Below, in pieces: positions 34,196-45,586 of a stretch of DNA of 64,000 nt (its first letter is position 1; every line of letters starts with the position of its first letter). Where the stretch lies: assembly GCF_037975245.1 (NCBI RefSeq), contig NC_092561.1, positions 20,395,508 through 20,459,507 on the forward strand, read 5' to 3'. Source of the stretch: Apostichopus japonicus. Its lineage: Eukaryota > Echinodermata > Holothuroidea > Aspidochirotida > Stichopodidae. The notes beneath the pieces are model-generated. The model was not told the origin of the DNA. It saw only the letters and a program-made list of their open reading frames with translations, and made no database searches. The translations under genes were made by a program, and so were the position numbers.

Positions 34196-34825
34196 ATCTG
34201 CCTAGCCCTCCAAAAGAGTTTATTGATAAGATCCAAAGTACTATTTTTGATTTATTTCGAACGGGAAAACTGATAAAGTAAGGAGACTTACTATGTTTAA
34301 CCCCATTGAAAAGGGGGGTTTAAAAATAATATATGTTCACAGCTTTGTTGGTGCTCTCAAAACCTCTTGGGTCAAGCGTTATTGTAATAATGCCAACACG
34401 GGGTATTGGAAGCTCTTTTATTTCATTCCTCTCTGTCGCCGTCCGGTAACGAGTTGCTTTTTAATTGTAATTTTCATGACCAGGATATTTCCTGTATTTG
34501 AAAATACCTTCATTAGACAAATTTGTATGTTTTGAGTAAGCTTAGCTCCCTTCAATTTAAGAAACCTTCGGAAGACTTGGGTGAGCAAATCCCCAATAAT
34601 TTTATTAGAATTGATAATACCATTGTTTATGACAAGAAGCTTTTACGACGATGGTTTACTGTTTGTTAGGGATATGTCTTTGTCAGATGGGAAGCAATTG
34701 TCCAAATAATGCTTTTCTGACCAGTCTTTTACATTGTTAGGCTATTGTATGCTTTATAGAAGACTTCCTTTCACATTGTATATTTGCACGTGAAAAACAA
34801 AATAAATCAAATCAAATAACTAATA
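34196..34825 (+). mobile_element. LINE 3' fragment (L1/Tx1-like)
   Basis: Fragments of translation such as FDLFRTGKLIK, FNPIEKGGLKI and SFVGALKTSWVKRY resemble the region after the RT domain in L1/Tx1-clade elements (FxWxGK...KEKGGL...ALKxxWIKR). It ends in AAATAAATCAAATCAAAT at about 34798-34816, a typical short 3' repeat tail. The frame is interrupted. Confidence 0.7.
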
Positions 34826-34839
34826 ATTATTTCTAAACA

Positions 34840-37035
34840 GTTACAGTGGTTAGTGCTATGCACTTAGAAAGTAAGACAAACTCTCTGTCTAGAATTCAAC
34901 TCCCAGAGGATGTGTTGATTTGGTATTTCTTTTCCTCATTTTGCAGTTAAAATTTTAGAAAAGCCTATCATTTCTCAATTAACAGTTACTGTGGCGCAGT
35001 GGTTATGTTGTAAAATTTTGCATATTTATTATTGTTTTGTACAAAGAAATTGTCAATAAACTGAAAGAAATGAGACATACTCCTTGTCTTGAGTTCAAAC
35101 ACCAGAGGATGCATTTGATTTTCTATTTATTTGCCTCCTAATGTTGCGAAGATTAAATATTAGAAACGAATATTAATTTTCAACAGTTCTAGTGGCGCAG
35201 TTGGTAGTGCTCTGGACTGGAGAGACACAGACAAACTCCATGTCTCCGGTTCGACCCCCAGACAGAGCATTTTGATTTTCTGTTCTTTTCCTTCTTCCAT
35301 TCTGGACTTTGAAGTTTAAATATTAGGCACGAGCACTAATTCTCAACAGTTCTAGTGGCGCAGTTGGTAGTGCTCTGGACTGGAGAGACAGACAAACTCC
35401 ATGTCTCCGGTTCGAACCCCAGACAGAGCATTTTATATTTTTGCTCTTTTACTGATTCCATTCTGGACTTTGAAGATTAAATATTAGAAACGAGCATTAA
35501 TTCTCAACAGTTCTAGTGGCGCAGTTGGTAGTGCTCTGGACTGGAGAGACACAGACAAACTCCATGTCTCCGGTTCGATCCCCAGACAGAGCATTTTGAT
35601 TTTCTGTTCTTTTGTTTCTTCCATTCTGAAGTTTAAATATTAGAAACGAGCACTAATTCTCAACAGTTCTAGTGGCGCAGTTGGTAGTGCTCTGGACTGG
35701 AGAGAGACAGGCAAACTCTGTGTCTCCGGTTCGATCCCCAGTCATAGCATTTCATATTTTTGCTCTTTTACTGATTCCTTTCTGGACTTTGAAGTTTAAA
35801 TATTAGAAACGAGCATTAATTCTCAACAGTTTTAGTGGCGCAGTTGGTAGTGCTCTGGACTGGAGACACAGACAAACTCCATGTCTCCGGTTCGAACCCC
35901 AGACAGAGCATTTCATATTTTTGCTCTTTTACTGATTCCATTCTGGACTTTGAAGTTTAAATATTAGAAACGAGCATTAATTCTCAACAGTTCTAGTGGC
36001 GCAGTTGGTAGTGCTCTGGACTGGAGAGACAGACAAACTCCATGTCTCTGGTTCGAACCCCAGACAGAGCATTTTATATTGTTGCTCTTTTACTGATTCC
36101 ATTCTGGACTTTGAAGTTTAAATATTAGAAACGAGCATTAATTCTCAACAGTTCTAGTGGCGCAGTTGGTAGTGCTCTGGACTGGAGAGACACAGACAAA
36201 CTCCATGTCGCCGGTTCGATCCCCAGACAGAGCATTTTGATTTTCTGTTCTTTTCTTTTTTCCATTCTAAAGTTTAAATATTAGAAACGAGCATTAATTC
36301 TCAACAGTTCCAGTGGCGCAGTTGGTAGTGCTCTGGACTGGAGAGAGACAGGCAAACTCTGTGTCTCCGGTTCGAACCCCAGACAGAGCATTTCATATTT
36401 TTGCTCTTTTACTGATTCCTTTCTGGACTTTGAAGTTTAAATATTAGGCACGAGCATTAATTCTCAACAGTTCTAGTGGCGCAGTTGGTAGTGCTCTGGA
36501 CTGGAGAGACACAGACAAACTCCATGTCTCCGGTTCGATCCCCAGACAGAGCATTTTGATTTTCTGTTCTTTTCTTTTTTCCATTCTGAAGTTTAAATAT
36601 TAGAAACGAGCACTAATTCTCAACAGTTCTAGTGGCGCAGTTGGTAGTGCTCTGGACTGGAGAGAGACAGGCACACTCTGTGTCTCCGGTTTGAACCCCA
36701 GACAGAGCATTTTATATTTTTGCTCTTTTACTGATTCCATTCTGGACATTGAAGTTTAAATATTAGAAACGAGCACTAATTCTCAACAGTTCTAGTGGCG
36801 CAGTTGGTAGTGCTCTGGACTGGAGAGACAGACAAACTCCATGTCTCCGGTTCGAACCCCAGACAGAGCATTTTATATTTTTGCTCTTTTACTGATTCCA
36901 TTCTGGACTTTGAAGTTTAAATATTAGAAACGAGCATTAATTCTCAACAGTTCTAGTGGCGCAGTTGGTAGTGCTCTGGACTGGAGAGTGACAGACAAAC
37001 TCCATGTCTCCGGTTCGATAACCAGACAAGCTCCA
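34840..37035 (+). repeat. Tandem array of tRNA-like units (12 good, 2-3 decayed)
   Basis: Twelve units of 156-163 bp have A boxes starting (AGTGGCGCAGTTGG) at 35191, 35354, 35515, 35671, 35834, 35995, 36156, 36312, 36475, 36631, 36794 and 36955. Each has a B box (GGTTCGAACCC or GGTTCGATCCC) and TTTT or a T-rich run just after CAGACAGAGCA. Decayed units lie at about 34841 and 34982. The A-box part resembles tRNA-Gln (GCTCTGGACT), but the T arm and acceptor stem do not close. Instead TGCTCTG and CAGAGCA, CTGG and CCAG, and GGAGA..CA and TGTCTCC can pair into one long stem. Two linker types alternate. Confidence 0.9.
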
Positions 37036-37127
37036 TGTCTGCTGTTCATGTCCAGGCAGAGCCTTTTACTTTTCTACTCTCTGGAGGGAGTGGAAGTATA
37101 AATATAAGAAACAAAGTTTCTCCAGAG

Positions 37128-37215
37128 GGAACCGAAATGGTGTAATTGGTAGCTCCGTCGTTCAGTAAGCGATTGGTTTGGATTGCATCGGTTCAAGTCC
37201 CAGGTGAGTATTCGC
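37128..37215 (+). repeat. Another tRNA-like sequence
   Basis: AATGGTGTAATTGGTAGCTC resembles an A box and GCATCGGTTCAAGTCCC a B box, 70 bp apart. It is unrelated in sequence to the array units before it, and has no closing acceptor stem. Confidence 0.55.
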
Positions 37216-37249
37216 AAAAGGAGTTCTGACAAGTGGATATGGTGAATCC

Positions 37250-37445
37250 CGAAGGCGGGCGGCCCCCTCCTCCTGACAGGATAAGGGAGGGGAGACAGGG
37301 GAAAGGTGTGGACAAGGTGATGTCGCCGCCCCCTCCCCCTGACAAGGTAAAGGCGCAGAAAAGTGGAGTTCGCCGCCACCCCTCCCCCCTGACAAGGTTC
37401 ACGCGCGGACAAATGGGGTTCGCCGCCACCCCTCCCCCTGATTAG
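37250..37445. repeat. GC-rich minisatellite, 47-67-bp units, four copies
   Basis: Units contain CCGCC(A/C)CCCCTCCCCCTGACA followed by AGGT and a purine-rich part. They start near 37258, 37324, 37371 and 37421. Overlapping open frames on both strands come from this composition. Confidence 0.8.
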
Positions 37446-37549
37446 CTATTCTGGGGGTGAGGGAGTAGTGGAGAAAATCTTTTACAAAAACGACTAAGTC
37501 CAAACAGTAGGTTCTTTAAATATGTGTAAAGCTTTTGAAACCAGAGGCC

Positions 37550-37625
37550 CACCTAATGGTCTAGTGGTAAAGACTTTTGCTTTTGCATGTCAAGGTCCCT
37601 GGCTCAAACTCAACCTCTGCTTTTC
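37550..37625 (+). repeat. tRNA-like sequence, possible SINE head
   Basis: AATGGTCTAGTGGTAAAGAC (A box) and CCTGGCTCAAACTC (weak B box) are spaced as in a tRNA. No matching body was found elsewhere in the window. Confidence 0.4.
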
Positions 37626-39420
37626 CTTTTACAATACTCCAGTAAAAGGTAGAAAAAAAAAGAGATGCTTGGAAATAACTATTTTTTTTAATGACAAATC
37701 AGTTCATGGACAGGATGTTTCTTCATCCCTCCCACCACAGTCAATACCCTTCAACTACCTGTTCAGTAACAGGTTATCCCTTATCAAATACTAATCAAAA
37801 CATGCAATACATCTTTCATAAACATTCTTAGTGATACCTGCATCTACTATTGAGATGGTTGGGTGACAACAGACAGTTAGTTTCTATAATGTTTCTATTA
37901 CTTATAATATCAGCCTGGAAGGCAGTTATTAAATGATGCTAAGCAGTCACATGTACATATGGGATATGCCCTATGGCCTTTTACTTCACACCAGGTGGCT
38001 ATCCAATCACACGGGTACATTCTTTTTGGACAGTTTTTTTAAACATTTGGAAGACCATTTTCACGTGAGGGGAAAAAGAATGGATTTCTCCTAGATAAAA
38101 ATAATAACCCCATCTAACTTCAGCCAGACAGGGCTTGAATCCATAGGTTTGCTTGACAATAAGTTCCCAATAAAAAGGAGGTGTCCTTCCATGGATGATC
38201 GATGATTCAGTTTACAATAATACCATGGCACCCCTGCTACCATCAATATCATTTTCTTTAACTTTCATTACTTAACTAAATCTGATTTTGAATTAGTTTT
38301 AGATAACTCTTAACTTTTACATTTTTGCCCTCCAGTTTGAAAAAGGAAACGATACTACCACAGCACAAACAACATAAATGTGGAAGGTTGCTCCCTTTCA
38401 TTGCTGTCTCAATCAACCCCTCCCCGCTCCGACTACCACACCCCAAATTATATACACGAAGAGTGCATTATTGAAAGTTTCTCTAAATAAAGCCTTATCA
38501 GTAAAACAGTGCTACTGCAAACTGAAAATTCAATTCAAAGATTCTCCCTCTTCACTTTCATATCTCCTTCTCGATCCTTCGCCTCACCACCCCCCTCCCC
38601 ACCCCTGGTCCTCCCAACTACCATCCATAACTCCTGCCAATATCAAATTCAGTCACCTTAACATCCCCATAAAGTGTCAGTTGGTCAAGCACCACAATGT
38701 TTGTAGACCAAGAAATCAGCAACCGAAACCCATTTTTAAAACTTTAAAGCCCCATCAAATAAAGAAGCTGTTTTTTTTCTTCTTTTTCTCTAAATGAGAT
38801 TAACACACAAACACCAAATCCAAAATATATAGAATTCCACTTCCCATTCTGAATATTCTTCAATTTTTTTGGGCCAAGCCACGGTAAAAAAGTGAGTGTT
38901 ATTCTTTTTGGCCTTCCCCCATCTTTGTGTTTGCATTGCAACAAGGTGTAGTTTTCTCTACTCAAAAACAGATAAAATCAAATAAAAGATGATAACAGCA
39001 CATGCAGGAGAAGAGTGAGTGCCCTCCCAAATACTACCGGCTTATGTATACAAAAGACCTCACGGACGCAGATTAAGTTCCAAATAACCTGGACTAACCC
39101 ATTTGACCTGACGTGTGTCATTCCTGTGGTCTTATGATGGATGTTTATGAAATGTGATATATCAATCTGTGGGTGCCTCACCTGAATGTACCCGGAACCA
39201 CGACATGCAAAACATGCAGATATAATCATGTAACTGTATAATGCCAACACATACATACTGTAACAAGAAGACCAAAGAAGAGAGTAAAAAGAGAAAAATA
39301 ACATGGTTGGTAAAAGATATCACTCCTATTCGCCTGCTGACATTCCCACTGCGGATCGCATTTGATCCCAGAGAGACGCGATCTTTCAATCCTTTTTCCG
39401 ACATCTTGGAAAATCTAGAG
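37626..39420. other. Intergenic DNA, probably includes SRP68 3' UTR
   Basis: AT-rich with short C-rich patches (38570-38620). I see no exon with plausible borders apart from weak - strand open stretches at 38978-39304, which follow the SRP68 exon and are best read as 3' UTR. Confidence 0.5.
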
Positions 39421-39470
39421 TTACTTTTCACCACCACGCCACCATCCATGCAGGAACCGACCAAAACCCC

Positions 39471-40989
39471 CTACGCGGCCGATTTATTCTGTTTCAGTTT
39501 CTCGTCCAAGGAGGGTATCTCTATATGGTTCAGCACTGTGTCAAAGAAGAGCGGTTTGCACGGTGACAGCTTTAAGTCAGGTGGGAATGCCGTGAAGTTG
39601 GGCTTGGCGGCAAGGTCCGGCTGGTTGGCGTTGTACCTGTCCAGCCTTTCCACCAGCGGTTGATTGTCCTTCAGACCGAGTTGTGCCATTCCTTTGCTGA
39701 TGGAAGGTTCATTGGAATCTGAAAATTAACGCAAAGAGGTTCTTGGTAAGCCATGGCCTTTTTTTTTTTTAAGTATTCTTGGGTGGAGGGTATTTTCTAT
39801 GGGTGAGAGTAGTCGGAGGGTGGGGGAAGTCAATTCAATTAATTGTGAGAAATGTCATTCAAGTAGGAACCACATAATGCCTATTCTCATCTTTGTAGTA
39901 AATTTGTCAGCTTGAGCTACCTGACAGTTCATAAGTAGGGGGGTATATTGGAGTGGAATTTGAGATTTGAATCCCTGAATAGAGAAAGTTTACAAAAACT
40001 TGATAATTTGCAGTCATTTCTTGTTGTTGCTGTCACAAACAGAAATGGATACCCACTTTCTATTATTTGGAGAAGACAGAAACTGGTTCAATTGCAGTCT
40101 CCAAGGCCAGATAAACTCTTTTTATTTTGGCTTTCAATTTCTTTATTCTGACAAATTTCGATAGTACAAAAAAACAGCATTTTTGATCGGGCTTTTGATA
40201 CTTCCTTGTGATCCCTGGACATCATACATTCAGCTACAAGCAAAAATAACTGTTGTCTGTCCTGTCCACTACAATACTCCTATTGTAATATTTTCAGACC
40301 CTAAGGGCTAATAGGTCTCTCCACCCCCCTCCCCCCAAAAAAAAAGGGGTGAAAAAGGGCGGTGCTGCTTCCAACTGAATTAATCTTTTCACTCATTGTT
40401 TAACCAAAGAGAAAAATTTGGGAAAGAAACCAACAGATTATTAATATAAATGCCATATTTCTCTGAATCATTGTCTATGCTCTGATGGAAAACATTTGTT
40501 CAATTGCCAGGTTCCAAATGGACTCGGCAGTTTAATCTGCATTTTCCTGACGATCAGACCCAAAAGAGAACATCGATATGTCTCTCCACCATTTTCCCAA
40601 AGAAGAAACCTTTCAGAAACTCAAGGGTACTAAAGGGATTTCTTCCTTTTAAACTAACCAGGGTCCTACACAAAATTAACAGGGTAGTAGCATGATGGTC
40701 TCTGCCTGATTCCCCCTCCCCCCAACCCTATTTCTTTTCTTAATTTTTGTTTATTCATCCTTTCATATATAGTCCATCTTGCATTTTGCCTTTTGAAAAA
40801 CAAGAATCCTTAATCTTCATCCAAAGCAGCAAAAAAATTCTTTCCAACACAGTAAATTGATTATTATTATTATTATTACCATTATTATTATATTATTATC
40901 AAGTACATACCTCGAATGGAGGCCACCTGAGCAGAGTACTTCAAGCCGTTGACGTCTTGTGCAAGAGTGTCCAATTCCTCTACCTCCAC
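39471..40989 (-). pseudogene. SRP68: SRP68 C-terminal exons, frame broken before the usual C-terminus
   Basis: SRP68 is the 68-kDa subunit of the signal recognition particle; with SRP72 it binds 7SL RNA. Exon 40911-40989 encodes VEVEELDTLAQDVNGLKYSA; exon 39471-39718 continues in frame with KDNQPLVERLDRYNAN, then FTAFPPDLK, PCKPLFFDTVLNHIEIPSL and DEKLKQNK, which matches the SRP68 C-terminal region. A TAG at 39471-39473 follows KSAA. In another frame, 39424-39483 reads GGFGRFLHGWWRGGEK then TAA, which resembles the glycine/tryptophan-rich SRP68 tail, so an indel or sequencing error separates the two. The other dozen or so SRP68 exons were not found to the right within the window. It could be a real but truncated gene, a duplicated remnant, or an intact gene with distant exons and an assembly error. 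Confidence 0.7.
40861..40900. repeat. (TTA)n microsatellite
   Basis: Short ATT/TTA run directly beside the donor side of the SRP68 exon 40911-40989. Confidence 0.85.
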
Positions 40990-41199
40990 CTAACGTTTAA
41001 ATGAAACCAAAATCTAATCATGATGTCTTCCACATTAAGTTTTTTAGAGAGTGTCACTATCCAACAAGCCCTATAGGGTTTTTTAGTACACTTCCTTTCA
41101 CAAGTTTTGTTTCTTATCTCCTTCTATGTCATATGTCATACTTATGTTAAGATAGAACAAAAATAAATAAATGAAATGAAATAAATGAATTAGTTACTT

Positions 41200-44100
41200 T
41201 TTTTTTTAATTTGAGTAAAAGTTTAACTCCTGGTTGACCTGGCGAGAGGTCCTACGGGGGATAATAAGTTTGTTTTTATAGAATAGACATTTTTTTTTTC
41301 TTGGCAAAGTTGTCTATGTTCAGTCAGGGAATTGCTGGTAAATGAAGTCTTATATATTTACATTGGACAGGATAGCCATAATCATGCCCGAGGTCGGAGT
41401 CGAAGAGCCAATTAGGGAGGGATTTCTAAATACTGAGGATTGTGGAGACGGAGTGGTTTCTATTGTTTGGGTAGGGAGTGGTTGTGGTGGGAGTGGTTGC
41501 TACTTTATGTTTTAATCAACCGGTCATTGTTGGAGTTGTTTGTTTTGTTCTGTATATATAGTATACTGTACTTGGAGTCAGGGCCTAGACCCGTTTAGAA
41601 AAGGATTTTTTTAATTGAACGAGACTTTAAGTAGTAACAATTGTGAATACAGAAAGGGTTTGGTTTTTGAGTAGTGAGTTGTTGCAACTTTGTATTTCAG
41701 GGGGAGGTCTTCAATCAAAGGGTCGTTCTCGAGGTTGTTTTTGTATAACATGGTGTTGAATTCTTCAAGTCGGGTGAAAGTAGATTTTGTGTTTCCTGCA
41801 CGGAGAACGTACAAAGTAGCAATATAGGTAGGGATTTTGAGTGCGAGTCGATAGCTGTGGTGTGAATTCTGTTTAAAATTTGTTTATTGGGATTAGAGAT
41901 GGTAAGCAGGGAGATGCTCCCGTAACTGAGAATCGGTTTTACTTTGGATTTATCGATTTGGATAATGGTTTTCGGAGGGAAGTTATATTTGTGTGAGAGA
42001 ATTTGAATGGATTTAAGTTGGGACCAGCAGCATCCTGCAGTTCTGTTACAATGTAGATTAAACGATGATTTGCTATCGAAAGTGGTACCGAGAAAGGTTG
42101 CTTTAGGAGAAGCAGTGATTGAGGTGTTGAAAGATTAATTTTGGATATATGGTGTTGGTATTTTGAGTTTATTATGGAGAAATTGGCTAAGTTAGATTTT
42201 GAGGGATTTATTTTTGTTCTCCACATCGAGCACCAATTTTTGAGATGTGTAATTGCTCTTTTAATATTTAGTTCCGTCATATAGACATTTTTACTGGTGC
42301 TCCAAATGGCTATGTCGTCAGTGTACTGACTATAGTTGCATTTAGATAGGGGGGATGTTCAAATCATTAACAAATAGGGTGTAGGGGAGGGGGCTGAGAA
42401 CAGTGCCCTGTGGAGTACCTGAACGAAGTGGAATAGGTTTTGATGGTTGGTTTTTGTAGCATATTTTTGCATTGCGCTCACTAAGGAAAGAGGAAAGAAG
42501 TCTGGTGTTATTGGAGGGGAGATTAAAGTTAAGTAGTTAAATTCTTATGCCATTGTGCCAAGTTTTGTCGAACGCCTTTTCGGCATCAAGGACTAGGGCA
42601 GTGGTATCATGTTTTTTATGAAGCCGATGCAAATTTCTTCGGAAAGGCGGAAAGTTTGGTTTATTGTAGATTTTTGTGTGCGGAATTAGCCTGATTGATA
42701 CGGGCAAAGTGATTATTTTGCTCTAGGTGGGTTCTGGTGCAGCTTTCTATAATTTTTTCGAAAATCTTACCTATAAGGCTGGCAGGAGACTACAGTAATT
42801 GGTCGATAGTTTTGAATTTTGGTGTGTCTTTACTTAGTTTCGGTATTAAAATCATTTTGGCGGATTTCCACAGGGTTTGGAAATAAGGAGTTCGTTTAAT
42901 AATGGGAAAATATGAGAATTAATGAACATCAGAGGCCGACGGAGGGGAATCTTTTAGCATTAGGTCATTTATGTTGCCAAGACCAGGGGAGGAGGCATTT
43001 TTGCATACCTAGTGGCACTACACCAATTGTCTATTTCTTTGAGTAGAGGGATCTTTTTGTTGAGACATCCTTAGAAGTCGGGGATAAAGCTGGTTGCATT
43101 ACAGATAATTGTACAGTCTATTTCATGTTGGAATCTGTTATCGTATGGAGGGCCATCTAAGATATTGAATACAGTTTTCAAGAACGATTCAATAAGCTTT
43201 ATTTGGTCTTGAGTTTTTGTGATCAGGTTACCTACTTTATCTCTAAGGCATTGGTCTGTATTCCCTGTATTTGGGGTTGTTATGGGTTTATGATGTTTTA
43301 GAAATTTTTTCCAAAAGTATTTTGGATTTTTGTCATTAATGATTGAATCGCATTTGTTTTGGACTCGGTTTTGGTCGACCGCCGATATTTGTCTATTCAT
43401 TGCTTTTTAAGTTGGTTAATTTGGATTTTTAGAGTTGGATCTGGGGAGATCATATAGGTTCTATGTAGGCGAAGTCTGAGTTAACTAGTGTAAGAATAAT
43501 CCTATTTAGTTTTCGGTTTCTGTTTTGTTTTTAAGGGGCAGTGTTTTTTTAAGGTATTAAAGATATGTTGGGCAATGCTGTCACAATATATGCCGATGTA
43601 ATTTACCTTGTTGTTGTGGTATTTGGGATAGTGTTGTTTGTTACAAGTTCCTTTTTAAGTGATGTCCAGTCTGTTTTATTGTATTATACGTTAATTTGTT
43701 ATTTTGGATGCGACTGAGGTTTATGTCTAGCTCAAAAAGGAGTGAAAAATGGTCACTGATTAGGTCATCTTCTAGGATTTGAATAGAATGAGTTTAGGTT
43801 GCAAGGTGATTTGAGATTATGGCGTAGTCAAGTAGTTCAGTATTATTGTTTATTGGGTTTATCCTAGTTTTGGTATTTTGGTTAATTATTGTTAAGTTGT
43901 GTTTATCACATATTTCTAAGAGGGATATGCCTTTTTCAGATATTTTGGTGCTACCAAAAATGATGCGGTGGGCATTTAGATCTCCTAGTAGTATTGTATT
44001 TTTATTAGAACTTTTATATTGTGAATATGGGCTCCTTTGGGGATTATAGCTAATAATGTGGAGAGGTTTATTGTCTCTTTCGAGTACAATTTCAATTGTT

Positions 44101-45530
44101 TGTTTGGGTTGGGTTTGGGAGGAGGGTGGCTTTGAGGTTGTTTTTTTCAGCAATAAGTACTCCTCTCATAGAGCGAGAGATATCGTGTCTGAAAGTTTGG
44201 TAACCAGGGATGCTAAGGTGGGAATCTGTATTTAGTTTAGTTTCGTTTAACAAAATGATATCCGGGGAGTGGTTGGTGAATATTTTAAGTAGGAGGCTTA
44301 ATTTTGGTAGGATACTGTTGATGTTTAGGTGGAGGAACTTGACCGAAGGAGGGAGTGTGCTTGTCATGTAGGTGATTGAGGAGGGCTAAATATTGAAGGT
44401 TGGTGGAGATGTTCCATAATTACAGTTTTGGGGATATTTAAGTTTAGGTGTTTTAGTGTTAACATGGTGGCATAACTGGCAAGGTCGTCGGATTTAATAT
44501 TAATGTCGGCTTTTTGGAAGGTTTATTGCACTAATTCAATTATAAAGGTTGCGATATTCAGTTTTTCTTCAGTGGCGATTTTATTTGTTATTTCAATTTT
44601 AGGGGTAGAGTTGGTTACATTCATGTAGGTTCTTTGTTGTTTCTTATTAGCTTCAGTTTTAGCTTCTTTAAATTTTGGGCATCCTTTGTAAAGGGCTGTA
44701 TGAGTCCCTGAGCAATTGGCACATTATGCTTTCTTTTGGTTTGGGACAGTCTTTAACTCTGTGGTTTTTGCCACATCTGAGACATCTGGTTTGATTTTTG
44801 CAAGTATAGTGGGTGTGTCCAAAAAGTTGACATTTGAAACATTGAGTGATTTGGGGGGGGGGGGGGGTTGTGGTATTCTTCTGTTTTGTGTTTAAAGTAT
44901 CCTAAGTAGAAACCTTGTTTGATTAGGGATTGTTGAGGTTCTTGTTCTTCAAACGTTATTTTTACTTTCCAAGTTGGATTGTTTGTGGCATGACTAATGA
45001 GTCTTTAAGTTGTATTGGGGATGTATTCTTGGTCTTCGAGTTCTTGTTCAATATCTTTGATTTGAATTTCTGGGTTTATGCCACAGGGTACTACAGAGAA
45101 GTTTCTTTGTCTTACTTTTTGGGGGATTCTTGGTTTGGGGTTCCCTAGTTTAGTCCATGGTTTCAGGAGGATATTTGCAGATTTAGGGTCATGGGGGTGA
45201 TTAGGATGTTGTTAGTATACGAAGACGGTTTATATTTGAGATCATGGCATTTGGTTTTTCTTCATTGATTAGTTTAGCAAGTGTTACTGGGTTTTTTGAT
45301 AGTTCTGGTAAGATTCCTGATACAATGATTGTTTGAGCGGACTTTTTGGTGGTTGGTTGGAGTTAGGAGATTGGTTTATTTCAACGGAGTTTGGACTTTG
45401 TCTTTTTCTGCTATTTTTGTACAGGCATCCACTCATTAATGTCTATGCCAAAATCAGAGAGGTTTAGGTTTTCGACTAGGGGGGCGGTTATAGGTGGGTA
45501 AGGGGTTGTCATATTGGCAAAACAGCCCCT
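41200..45530 (-). mobile_element. Decayed full-length-like Jockey/I-group LINE
   Basis: In - strand order: ORF1 starts near ATG 45512-45510; zinc knuckles at about 44700-44860 (CFKCQLFGHTHYTC, CLRCGKNHRVKDC); endonuclease pieces at 44092-44367 (FLHLNINSILPKL, DIILLNETKL) and 43794-44153 (ILLGDLNAHRI); linker 43071-43400; reverse transcriptase with SPASLIGKIFEK, the catalytic motif QYTDDIAIW near 42310-42340 and MYVLRAGNTK at 41780-41814. Several frameshifts and stops show it is inactive. The Y-T-D-D motif replaces the usual YADD or FADD. It sits in an intron or gap between the SRP68 exons and the next - strand exons. Confidence 0.9.
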
Positions 45531-45586
45531 CCCTACGGGTATTAAATGGCTTCTATACAATGAAATTGATCATAGACTTCACTTAC

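Noticed and set aside
34840-37035. Cluster of functional tRNA genes
   Set aside because: A and B boxes are present but acceptor and T stems do not pair, so a cloverleaf is not supported.
34840-37035. CRISPR-like regular repeats
   Set aside because: Units are 160 bp with no short repeat/spacer pattern, in an animal genome.
39162-39663. + strand 140-codon frame over the SRP68 exon
   Set aside because: It is the antisense shadow of the SRP68 exon.
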